8,616 nucleotides of DNA, from NCBI GenBank assembly GCA_014380825.1, contig JACMJD010000475.1, positions 1 to 8,616 of the forward strand, written 5' to 3'. Below the pieces are notes generated by a model. The model was not told the DNA's origin and did not search any database. It was given only the letters and a program-made list of their open reading frames with translations. Positions 1 to 6,744 of this stretch are shown piece after piece. This DNA comes from Phycisphaerae bacterium (GTDB lineage Bacteria > Planctomycetota > Phycisphaerae > Tepidisphaerales > Tepidisphaeraceae). Both the position numbers and the translations under genes were made by a program. The stretch's first letter is position 1; each line of letters opens with the position of its first letter.

Positions 1-152
1 ACGACGTCGATGCTGTCGTCCACATATCCCAGCGCCTTGTCGGCGCTTTCGGCCCCAAAGACCGCAAACCCAACTGATTTCAGCAATTGCATTAACGCCC
101 GACGTTCGGATTCATGGTCTTCTACGACCAGCACTCGACCTTGACTACTCAT
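1..152 (-). CDS. Response regulator, receiver domain N-terminus (partial, cut by window edge)
   Basis: The minus strand reads from an ATG at 152 and leaves the window after 50 codons, so only the start of the protein is seen. It has the beginning of a CheY-like receiver domain: a hydrophobic strand VLVV (residues 7-10) followed by the acidic pair E11-D12 that binds Mg2+, a first helix rich in charged residues and Leu, then a GFAVFGAESADKAL stretch (strand 2 and helix 2). The last residues, DSIDVV, match the strand that normally leads to the phosphorylated Asp, which lies outside the window. TGAGG at 158-162 is a good ribosome binding site for this ATG. The gene is divergent from the histidine kinase at 326, its likely partner. 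The output domain is not visible; the sequence style would fit an NtrC-type regulator, but that is a guess. Confidence 0.88.
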   Translation of the reverse strand, partial: MSSQGRVLVVEDHESERRALMQLLKSVGFAVFGAESADKALGYVDDSIDV

Positions 153-182
153 GGCAACCTCATTTCCTGCACGAAAATCGAA

Positions 183-213
183 GATTCCCGAAGGGAATCG
201 TGACTAAAAGTCA
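183..213. promoter_or_regulatory. Two adjacent perfect palindromes in the divergent intergenic region
   Basis: The gap between the response regulator and kinase genes (153-325) holds two abutting inverted repeats. One is GATTCCC-GAA-GGGAATC (183-199, 7-bp arms). The other is TGACT-AAA-AGTCA (201-213, 5-bp arms). Both are perfect and both have 3-nt centres. They lie about 30 nt upstream of the response regulator start, within what would be its leader or promoter. Two dimeric operator half-site pairs, for example for autoregulation, are one reading. An RNA hairpin in the leader is the other. No T-run follows, so a terminator is unlikely. In the rest of the gap I see no convincing -35/-10 pair; TAGAAT at 311-316 resembles a -10 but sits only 10 nt before the kinase ATG. 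Confidence 0.4.
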
Positions 214-325
214 TACCGCGCAACCTTCTAGTCGCACAACGGTCATTTTATCGCGGCCAACCAAGCGTAGGCGCGCGGGTGGCAAACATGGGCGTGAAGC
301 CGGGTTTCGATAGAATCATCCGGCG

Positions 326-2038
326 ATGTTCAAACGGCTGCGGCAGTTGCATATCTCGCTGGCGGCGAAATGCCAGATTCTGTTCGGCACAGCGGTGGCG
401 GCGATCATCTTTGCCGCCTTGTTTGTGCCGTGGCAGCGAATCGAACAACTCACCGAACAACTGAACGAGAAAGCCGCCGGCGCCGTTGCCGATGCGGTCA
501 TCGGCGAACACATCTCGCGGCAGACGGCGCTACTCGATGCATCGTCTACAACGACTGCGCCAAGCCGAATACAGATTCGCGCGACATCACAACCGACCTC
601 CGCGCCGTCCGTGGCATTCGCACAAGATGGACAGAACTTTCCCGCGCCGCGATTAGTTGGCGTTGCAGCGCTGAACGATCCCTCAACGCTCAGTCGATTT
701 GAGTTGGCCGCCCTCTCGCGGTTCGTGCGTGATCCGAACTCGCGCGTCGAGCGACGGTACAACTCGACGAAGGAAGAGTTTCGATACGCGGCCACGCTGT
801 ATTCCAGCGATCGATGCGTCGTCTGTCACGACGGCTCGCAACCGGCAATGGCGACGAATTCACTGGCGTCCGCGCCGGGCGCGTCCAACGCAGCATTGCC
901 GACCGCGCCGTCAACGCAGCCATCGCCCGCGCTGATTGGGATGATCAGCGTCGATCTGCCGTCACAGATCAAAGCGCGCGAGATCCTTCTCAATCGTTTG
1001 TTCCTCCTGCTGGCCGGGTTGATCGCAGGAAGTCTGGCGATCATCATTTTTTACCTGATCACCACGCGCCTGATCCTTCAGCCCGTGCGTGTGTTGCAGG
1101 AGACGGCCGAGAAAGTTTCCAAGGGCGATCTCAACATTCGTTCCGACATCAACACCGGGGACGAATTTCAGCAACTCTCCGAGACGTTCAACGTCATGCT
1201 GATCAACCTCAAGCGCAGCGCCGATCAACTTCGCGCCGTGAACAAGAGCCTCGACCTGAAACTCGGACAGTTGGCCGAGAGCAACGTCGCGCTGTACGAA
1301 TCGAACCGGCTGAAGAGCGAGTTTCTCGCAAACGTCTCGCACGAGCTTCGCACGCCGCTGAACAGCATTCTCGGCTTCGCCGAGCTGTTAAAGGACAACG
1401 CCGCCGGCGCGGTTGAGCCGAAGAGCGTGCGCTATCTCCAGAACATCCTCAGCAGCGGCCACCACCTGCTCGACCTGATCAACGACCTGCTCGACCTGGC
1501 CAAGATCGAAGCCGGCAAAATGGATGTGCGATCGGAACCGCTCCCGCTGGCGGATTTGTTTGAGGGGCTCACCAGCGTGCTGAAACCGATGACCGAGTCG
1601 AAGCAACTGACGATCGTCCCGTCCATCGCGGCCGACATCCCGATCCTTCAAACCGACTCCGCCAAGCTGCAGCAGGTGCTGTACAACTTTCTCTCCAACG
1701 CGATCAAATTTTCGCCGCCAGGAGCACGAATCGACCTGACCGCCGAGCGATCCGACGGCAAATCCGTGCGACTGACCGTGACCGACCGAGGACCCGGCAT
1801 TGCCGCCGACAAGCACGGCCTGATCTTTGAAAAATTTCGCCAGCTCGATGGCAGTCACACGAGGGAACACAGCGGCACGGGACTGGGATTAGCGATCTCC
1901 AAAGAACTAGCGACGCTCCTTGGGGGCACAGTCGGACTCCGCAGCGCCGCCGGCGAAGGCGCGACGTTCTGGATCACGATTCCGCTGGCAATTGAATCGG
2001 GCGCTCAAGATGTTAGAGCGAAACTGGTCCTGACGTAG
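326..2038 (+). CDS. Membrane sensor histidine kinase with c-type heme-binding (Tll0287-like / DUF3365) sensor domain
   Basis: This 570-aa protein is a sensor kinase that should autophosphorylate and pass phosphate to a response regulator, probably the divergent one at 1-152. A first membrane segment spans about residues 17-36 and a second about 223-247, leaving residues 37-222 outside the cytoplasm. That outer domain contains C164-V-V-C167-H168, a c-type heme attachment motif. It is preceded by a helix-rich stretch (NDPSTLSRFELAALSRF) and followed near the membrane by IGMISVDLP, which together resemble the Tll0287-like domain. Next come HAMP (about 245-297), HisKA with the phospho-acceptor H339 in SHELRTPLN, and HATPase_c: N-box N454/N458, G1 DRGPG (487-491), F-box FEKF (501-504), G2 GTGLGL (517-522). 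No receiver domain is attached. The ATG at 326 is used because an in-frame stop lies just upstream (311); its ribosome binding site is weak. Confidence 0.95.
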   Translation: MFKRLRQLHISLAAKCQILFGTAVAAIIFAALFVPWQRIEQLTEQLNEKAAGAVADAVIGEHISRQTALLDASSTTTAPSRIQIRATSQPTSAPSVAFAQDGQNFPAPRLVGVAALNDPSTLSRFELAALSRFVRDPNSRVERRYNSTKEEFRYAATLYSSDRCVVCHDGSQPAMATNSLASAPGASNAALPTAPSTQPSPALIGMISVDLPSQIKAREILLNRLFLLLAGLIAGSLAIIIFYLITTRLILQPVRVLQETAEKVSKGDLNIRSDINTGDEFQQLSETFNVMLINLKRSADQLRAVNKSLDLKLGQLAESNVALYESNRLKSEFLANVSHELRTPLNSILGFAELLKDNAAGAVEPKSVRYLQNILSSGHHLLDLINDLLDLAKIEAGKMDVRSEPLPLADLFEGLTSVLKPMTESKQLTIVPSIAADIPILQTDSAKLQQVLYNFLSNAIKFSPPGARIDLTAERSDGKSVRLTVTDRGPGIAADKHGLIFEKFRQLDGSHTREHSGTGLGLAISKELATLLGGTVGLRSAAGEGATFWITIPLAIESGAQDVRAKLVLT

Positions 2039-2055
2039 AGACCCGACGCTCGCCA

Positions 2056-2177
2056 ATCACGCCGGGTCAGAGCGGTACTCCGCGCCGGCCCGGATTCGTT
2101 TTTGGCAATTTCGCGAAATCCGAATTGCAGAAATCCAATCCGGGGCGGCGCGGAGTATCGCTCTGCCCCGGCGTGAT
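2056..2177. repeat. Long imperfect inverted repeat (41-nt arms) between convergent genes
   Basis: The arms 2056-2096 and 2137-2177 are complementary at 38 of 41 positions around a 40-nt centre. The mismatches fall at arm positions 12, 20 and 33; the second would be a G:U pair in plus-strand RNA. The centre has smaller symmetric pieces, such as GCAATT...AATTGC and TTTCGCGAAA. The element fills the gap between the stop of the kinase gene (2038) and the stop of the convergent glycosyltransferase gene (2190). No encoded protein is plausible here. It could be a dispersed palindromic element of the REP/MITE kind, or a strong RNA hairpin stopping transcription from both sides. No clear T-run flanks the arms, so a classical rho-independent terminator is not shown. 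Confidence 0.75.
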
Positions 2178-2189
2178 GGAGATCGTGAC

Positions 2190-3923
2190 TTAACTACTTG
2201 CACGGCTCGGCTTCGTCGTCGACGCAGTCGCCGGGAACGTCGTCTCCGGCTTCGGAAACACGTGACGTCTTGCTCGCGCGACAATCTTCTTCACCTTCGG
2301 CGTCGCGTTTACCGGAATCAACAACACGCCGTCTTTCGCTTTCAGCACTCGTCGTGCGTTCAGCACTTTCTCAATCTCTGCCGGCGATTGGGTGCCGCGG
2401 CGGAATCTCGTGTCGGCGGTGCCGTAGAACAGCGCGATCACAGCGCCTTCCTTGCGAATGCGATGCTGCGTGTTCTTCAGGTTGTATTTCATCTCCTTCA
2501 TTTGCTTCGCCGACAGTTTCTGATTGCTCTTGGGGATCAGTCGCGATTGGTTGGTCGTGTAGAAATAAACCGCGTCCGGCACGTTCGTGTACACCAGCGT
2601 GTTCGGCGGGATCGCTTTAATCACTTTCATCAGTTCCGATTCACGCCAGCGCACGTTCACGTAGCCGAAGCCTTCGCGTTTGCTGAACTGCCAGATGTCG
2701 TAGCCGCGAATTGCTGTGGAAACGACGAATGCGATGAGCATCACAACCGTCGCGATCTTGCCGGCCATCGGTGCGGTCATTGCGCCGGTGAGCGTGAGCG
2801 CGCGGTGAACGCCGTACATGCCGACGATAATCGCGAGCAGATAAATCGGCGAGAGAATACGATCGTCCAGCGGCGTGGCCGGGTCGACGAACGCAAGCGA
2901 GACGAACAGGAATCCCAGGTACACCACGCACATCAGCAGCGCCAGTCGAACGTACGCAGGTAACGGCGGGCGGATGTATTCGCCGGTCTCGCGTGCGCGC
3001 TTGCGGATCGACATGCGACTGGCGACGACCGCACAGAACGACACCACCACCACAAGAAACGCCCAGTTCCGCCGCTTCGGCGGGACCTTGTGCTCGGGGA
3101 AAATCCACGTGGCCATCGTTGTCCAGGCTTCGCGAAACTGAACTTGATGTAGGCCGTAGTGTGCGAGCTGGCGATCGATCGCCTCGCCGCCGCCGGCGCG
3201 ATGTCGGTTATACGCCGCCAGCGAAAGCAGCGGAGTCGCCGCGATCAGGCAGAAAATCACACAGTCGATCAGGCGATTCTTCCAGCTCGTCCGCTGCACG
3301 AACAGCAGCGTGATCGCGCCCATGATGATCAGCGAGGCGCCGGCATAGCGAATCATCGTGGAGGCGGCCACCACCAGCGCGATCAGGATCGCGTGTCGGG
3401 GCGTTGGTGCTTCCACCTGCCGCACGAGCAGGGCGAGCGTGACCAGCAGGAAGACCTGAAACGTCGGCTCGCTCCAGACGTGCAGGTGCATCATTAGCGA
3501 AACGTGAGACGTAACCACGATCGCGGCCGCGACCAATCCCGGCCACAACTCGACGTTGCACAATCGCTGCACGGTGCGCGTAACGATGAACGCCGTCAGC
3601 GCCATCGCGACCACGTTCAGCCATCGGCCGGTCGTCTGATTGCTGAGATTGATGAACTTGCCGGCTGCCAACAGCGCCGGATAGCCCGGCGGAAAGTGAC
3701 GCATGAACTCGGGATAGCCTTTGCCCAGCTCATGATCGCCGCGTAGCACGTTAGCGATGCGCAGGTAGCGGGTGCTGTCGTTCGTCAGGCCCGGCCCATA
3801 CGGGCTGGCGATGAAAACCAGAAACGCGCCGGCGATCGGAATGATGAGCGAGATCGCCATTCGCGCGTTGGCGCGACGTGGCGTCGAAGGTTCAACAATG
3901 TGCATAAGGAGAGTAGCCCGCAC
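2190..3923 (-). CDS. Polytopic GT-C glycosyltransferase, family 39 / PMT-like
   Basis: This is a 577-aa integral membrane protein with about eleven predicted membrane segments (near residues 23-40, 100-117, 127-147, 153-168, 177-195, 196-209, 218-238, 286-302, 323-345, 355-375 and 388-405). The first outer loop has an acidic residue in TNDSTRYLRIANVL (D49), where GT-C enzymes carry the catalytic or metal-linked Asp. HFPPGYPALLA (76-86) matches the PPGYP motif of family 39 / ArnT-like proteins, and DDRILSPIY (353-361) is also typical. Such enzymes move a sugar from a polyprenyl-phosphate donor to a protein or lipid on the outer face. A soluble tail of about 170 residues follows the last segment. 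The first possible start is GTG at 3923, directly after an in-frame stop; ATG at 3905 (residue 7) is an alternative, and neither has a strong ribosome binding site. Substrate is not predictable. It lies 53 bp after the gene at 3977-4525 and may be co-transcribed with it. Confidence 0.82.
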   Translation of the reverse strand: MRATLLMHIVEPSTPRRANARMAISLIIPIAGAFLVFIASPYGPGLTNDSTRYLRIANVLRGDHELGKGYPEFMRHFPPGYPALLAAGKFINLSNQTTGRWLNVVAMALTAFIVTRTVQRLCNVELWPGLVAAAIVVTSHVSLMMHLHVWSEPTFQVFLLVTLALLVRQVEAPTPRHAILIALVVAASTMIRYAGASLIIMGAITLLFVQRTSWKNRLIDCVIFCLIAATPLLSLAAYNRHRAGGGEAIDRQLAHYGLHQVQFREAWTTMATWIFPEHKVPPKRRNWAFLVVVVSFCAVVASRMSIRKRARETGEYIRPPLPAYVRLALLMCVVYLGFLFVSLAFVDPATPLDDRILSPIYLLAIIVGMYGVHRALTLTGAMTAPMAGKIATVVMLIAFVVSTAIRGYDIWQFSKREGFGYVNVRWRESELMKVIKAIPPNTLVYTNVPDAVYFYTTNQSRLIPKSNQKLSAKQMKEMKYNLKNTQHRIRKEGAVIALFYGTADTRFRRGTQSPAEIEKVLNARRVLKAKDGVLLIPVNATPKVKKIVARARRHVFPKPETTFPATASTTKPSRASS

Positions 3924-3976
3924 TCAGCATTCTTTTCATCAGGTCGGTTGTTATTCGATCCAGCCCGCCAACCTTA

Positions 3977-4525
3977 TCAATACCAAAGGTTCAGCACGAG
4001 CGCGGGCTCACGGATCTTTCCTTCGAACACGTTTACGGTGCTGGTCACGAACTTCACTTCGACTTCCGGATGAGCATCGATCCATTCGTTGATCATGTCA
4101 TCCAGATGCTCCACGCCCGTGTCGCTGTATTTGCCGTGAAAACTTTTCACGCGGATCGCGCCCTGTCCGCTGACGTGCGGCATGCGCTTCCACGAATGCT
4201 CGCGCCGCGCCATGTCCGGGCCGAACGCTTTGATCTTTGATTTTGGCGGCGCTGCTGTCGCGGCTTGATGCAGCTGCGCGGTCTGCACGGGCGAGGTGAT
4301 TTCTTCGAGTTCATCCTCGACGAGCGCGATCGGATCAAGATCAGCCTCGGTCGCGCGCAGCGGTTGCATCGGCATCCCGGCGATTCCCGGCCGCTGTCCC
4401 GGCACGGGCGGCGGCGCCATGCTCGGACGCGGCGCGTTGGCAGGCGCATGTGGAACCACCCGCTGTGGCTGCTGCCCAGGTTGGCCCGGAACTGACGACG
4501 ATGTCGGACGATACGGATCGCTCAT
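3977..4525 (-). CDS. Proline-rich protein with small C-terminal domain of unknown function
   Basis: I do not recognise this 182-aa protein with confidence. Residues 1-57 are rich in Pro, Gln, Ala and Gly and are probably disordered. An acidic stretch follows (about 60-76, ALVEDELEEI), then an Ala/Gln linker. The C-terminal 60 residues (about 123-182) look folded: a strand IRVKSF, a His-Gly-Lys turn, a helix (GVEHLDDMINEWIDAH), a strand VEVKFVTSTVNVF and a final hydrophobic strand ending NLWY. That strand-helix-strand-strand layout vaguely recalls small Cse60-type proteins, but this is only a resemblance by eye. There is no signal peptide or membrane segment, so it is probably cytoplasmic. The ATG at 4525 has a good site, GGGAGA (4533-4538), 7 nt upstream, and a promoter at 4605-4633. 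The next gene downstream is the GT-C glycosyltransferase. Confidence 0.8.
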   Translation of the reverse strand: MSDPYRPTSSSVPGQPGQQPQRVVPHAPANAPRPSMAPPPVPGQRPGIAGMPMQPLRATEADLDPIALVEDELEEITSPVQTAQLHQAATAAPPKSKIKAFGPDMARREHSWKRMPHVSGQGAIRVKSFHGKYSDTGVEHLDDMINEWIDAHPEVEVKFVTSTVNVFEGKIREPALVLNLWY

Positions 4526-4604
4526 TGGTCGGTCTCCCGTTACTCGCGATTTCGCTTGCGCTCGCTTGTGCGCGCGCCGAACTCAGGACGTGTACTGCCC
4601 GGGA

Positions 4605-4633
4605 ATTATAACGTGTGGCCGCGGCCGACCCAA
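4605..4633 (-). promoter_or_regulatory. Sigma-70-like promoter for the gene at 3977-4525
   Basis: On the minus strand, TTGGGT (4628-4633) is followed after exactly 17 nt by a perfect TATAAT (4605-4610). The predicted transcription start near 4598 leaves a leader of about 70 nt before the ATG at 4525. The spacer contains a 10-bp perfect palindrome, GGCCGCGGCC (4617-4626), which could be an operator or chance in GC-rich DNA. The -35 matches the consensus at only three of six positions. The rest of the 163-bp gap (4526-4688) shows no further feature I can support. Confidence 0.6.
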
Positions 4634-4688
4634 ACCAATTGAGGGTCCGCAACCATTAGAAATGACAAACTAATCCGGCATGATCGCG

Positions 4689-5588
4689 TTACAGCAGCGG
4701 TGACGAGCTGTTGACGATCGTGTCGAGGTTGTTGCGCGTGTGCTCGACCAGCACCGGATCGATCTTGTAGCGCGCCAGGTTTGCGAAATCGAGCTTCTGA
4801 TGCAGCGCGGTGAGGTTGAAGCCCTGCTGGCCCTGCGCGCAAAGTGTGTCGGCGACGAAGACAATCCATAACAGCAGATGATCGCCTTCGAGCGCTTGCG
4901 GGTTGTGGTGAAAGCCCGCGACGAGCCGGCAAGAGTGCGGAAACTTCCACGCCTCAGCCAATCTCGCGCCGAGCATTTGGTGATCAACCCCGCCCATCAT
5001 CTGGCGTTCCAGCGCGCAGAAATCGAAATCGCCCTCTTTGTGCAGCCGGGCTTTTTCGCAGACGAGTCGCGTCGGTTCGGGCGCGGTCTGGAGCGACACG
5101 AGAATTCCGATGTCGTGAATCATGCCCGCCAGGAAAGCTTCATCGACGAGCGGGACTTTCATCTGCTTGGCCAGATCGCGCGCGACGACGCCGACAGCCA
5201 CGCAATGGCGCCACAGATCTTTGGCGGTGAATCCTTCGCACAACTTCACGCCCCGAAACATTTGACCGAGGCTGGCGGCCACCGCGATGTTCTTTATCGC
5301 GTTCAAACCGAGCAGCACGATTGCGCGCTCGATCGACGCAATTTGTCCGGGCAAACCGTAGAACGAGCTGTTGACGACTTTCAAGACGCGCGTGACCAAC
5401 GCCGGATCGTACGAGACGATGCGATGCAGCGCCTGCGCATTGCTCTTGGGGTCTTCGACCGTCTTGATGATCTGCACCGTGACTTCCGGCAAGGTCGCGA
5501 TGGTGCTGACCTTCTTCACGGCCGCGTCGACGAGGTCGTTGGCGGGAGCGGTGGTGGTCGTCGAGGTGGCGGCGGTCGGTTGTGACAT
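4689..5588 (-). CDS. HDOD domain signalling protein
   Basis: This 299-aa protein has an HDOD domain over most of its length (about residues 20-220). HDOD proteins are non-catalytic or degenerate relatives of HD phosphohydrolases found in bacterial signalling. Visible landmarks are IATLPEVTVQIIKTVEDP (30-47), the YDPALVTRVLKVVNSSFYG block (60-78), the IERAIVLLGLNAIKN helix (86-100), H128 in WRHCVAVG, and GMIHDIG with the H159-D160 pair. No output domain is fused. The first 18 residues are Thr/Ala-rich. The ATG at 5588 is preferred because AGGA (5593-5596) lies 4 nt before it; an in-frame TTG at 5630 would add 14 residues that do not look like the family. It starts 49 bp after neuC, so it may belong to the same transcript. 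A small hairpin (GGTTC/GAACC, 5609-5623) lies in that gap. Partner proteins are unknown. Confidence 0.9.
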   Translation of the reverse strand: MSQPTAATSTTTTAPANDLVDAAVKKVSTIATLPEVTVQIIKTVEDPKSNAQALHRIVSYDPALVTRVLKVVNSSFYGLPGQIASIERAIVLLGLNAIKNIAVAASLGQMFRGVKLCEGFTAKDLWRHCVAVGVVARDLAKQMKVPLVDEAFLAGMIHDIGILVSLQTAPEPTRLVCEKARLHKEGDFDFCALERQMMGGVDHQMLGARLAEAWKFPHSCRLVAGFHHNPQALEGDHLLLWIVFVADTLCAQGQQGFNLTALHQKLDFANLARYKIDPVLVEHTRNNLDTIVNSSSPLL

Positions 5589-5592
5589 AAAA

Positions 5593-5596
5593 TCCT
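5593..5596 (-). promoter_or_regulatory. Ribosome binding site deciding the HDOD start
   Basis: AGGA on the minus strand lies 4 nt upstream of the ATG at 5588. The longer reading frame opens with TTG at 5630, which would put this site inside coding sequence. The site favours the ATG, although its spacing is on the short side. Confidence 0.5.
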
Positions 5597-5637
5597 GTGC
5601 TCGTCTTCGGTTCCTATCGAACCTCTCCAATCCGAAC

Positions 5638-6744
5638 TTAATACGCGATCAGTTTCCGCCGGAGACGAGAATCGATCGCAACGCCCGCCAGCACACTTGC
5701 GATCCGCTGCGAAGTTTCCCGACCGCCATAAACGTTGCGGCTTACCGGACGTGGACGAGAGATCGCTCGACGAACGGCCTGTTCAATCGCTTGGCCGGAG
5801 TATGCGACATTCACCACATTCGCGCCGCGCTCGCGCCCTTGCTGGCGCGGGCCGATGTCGACCACCGGCGTGCCAAAGCTGGCGGCTTCGATGATGCCGC
5901 TGGAGCTGTTGCCGACGAGCACGGCCGCGTCGCGCAGAAGACCGAGAAAATCTGCGCGCGAAAGGTTGCGGAACGCCGTCACCGATCCCGCCGGCTGTTC
6001 TTCCCATGCGCGGATGATTCCATCGCCGCCTGGATCATTGTTCGGATAGACGATCACGATGCGATCGGAGCCTGCGTGCCGGATTGCCTTCAGGATCATC
6101 CGCGCCTGCCGGCGCTCAAGCTGCACATCGGCGCTGATTGGGTGAAGAACCAGGAGCACGTAGTCTCTCGGGCGGCGCTTGGTGGTTGCGGCAAGGGCAA
6201 TGCCGTCGATCCCGGGCGAGCCGACTTGATGGACCCGCCACCGATCTTCGCCAAGTTTGATGATGCGTTGCGCGCTCAGGCGAGTTGCGGGAAAGTGGAG
6301 GTGAGCCAGTTTCGTGATCGCGTGACGAAGCGAGTCATCCACCTGTCCCAGGGCACGGTCGCCGCCGTGTACGTGTGCGACGATCCGGCCAGAAATGTGG
6401 GCTGCACTGGCCGCCGCGAATGCTTCGACGCGATCGCCGACGACAAGCACGATATCGCACTTAAGCTCATCGAGCGCATCGGCAAGATCAGCCATCGCTC
6501 GGCCCGTCGATCGCGCCACATGTTTCGACGAAGGCCACCGAACGATGTGATCGATCTTGAAGCCGCGTTCCGTGATTTGCCTTTTCGAGCTCCCCCGCCG
6601 CCGATCCAGATGCATTCCGGTGGCGATGATTTGCAGCGACAACTTCGGATGCGCCGCGATCGCGCGCAGGGTCGATTCCATCAACCCGAATTCCGCCCGC
6701 GTTCCCGTGACGAAACAGACGCGGCGACGTGGGCTGCGCTTCAT
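5638..6744 (-). CDS. neuC: UDP-N-acetylglucosamine 2-epimerase (hydrolysing), NeuC/LegG type
   Basis: This 368-aa enzyme (family usual about 370-390) converts a UDP-GlcNAc-type sugar to the free ManNAc-type sugar and UDP, the first step of nonulosonic acid synthesis in the cytoplasm. It has the GT-B fold signatures of the family: GTRAEFG (14-20), GMHLD (43-47), VVGDRVEAFAAA (101-112), HVHGGD (124-129), RHAITKLAHLHFPAT (140-154), HP (201-202), YPNNDPGG (233-240), and NSSSGIIEAASFGTPVVDIG (279-298) followed by RQQGRERGANV. HGGD replaces the more usual HGGE. The ATG at 6744 overlaps the neuB stop as ATGA, with GGAAG a few bases upstream; an in-frame extension to 6954 is antisense-like, Arg-rich and lies inside neuB, so it is rejected. 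The pathway could lead to N-acetylneuraminate or to legionaminate (LegG); no gene here separates the two. Confidence 0.93.
   Translation of the reverse strand: MKRSPRRRVCFVTGTRAEFGLMESTLRAIAAHPKLSLQIIATGMHLDRRRGSSKRQITERGFKIDHIVRWPSSKHVARSTGRAMADLADALDELKCDIVLVVGDRVEAFAAASAAHISGRIVAHVHGGDRALGQVDDSLRHAITKLAHLHFPATRLSAQRIIKLGEDRWRVHQVGSPGIDGIALAATTKRRPRDYVLLVLHPISADVQLERRQARMILKAIRHAGSDRIVIVYPNNDPGGDGIIRAWEEQPAGSVTAFRNLSRADFLGLLRDAAVLVGNSSSGIIEAASFGTPVVDIGPRQQGRERGANVVNVAYSGQAIEQAVRRAISRPRPVSRNVYGGRETSQRIASVLAGVAIDSRLRRKLIAY

Noticed and set aside
962..1342. Minus-strand open frames within the kinase gene
   Set aside because: They are antisense to HAMP and HisKA coding sequence with well-conserved motifs on the plus strand, and carry no motif of their own.
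2057..2284. Small Arg/Ser-rich open frame across the inverted repeat
   Set aside because: It is made mostly of the palindromic DNA and the end of the glycosyltransferase gene in another frame; there is no ribosome binding site or protein-like pattern.
5609..5623. Hairpin GGTTC/GAACC between neuC and the HDOD gene as a terminator
   Set aside because: The stem is only 5 bp with a 5-nt loop and no T-run follows, so it is too weak to call a terminator.
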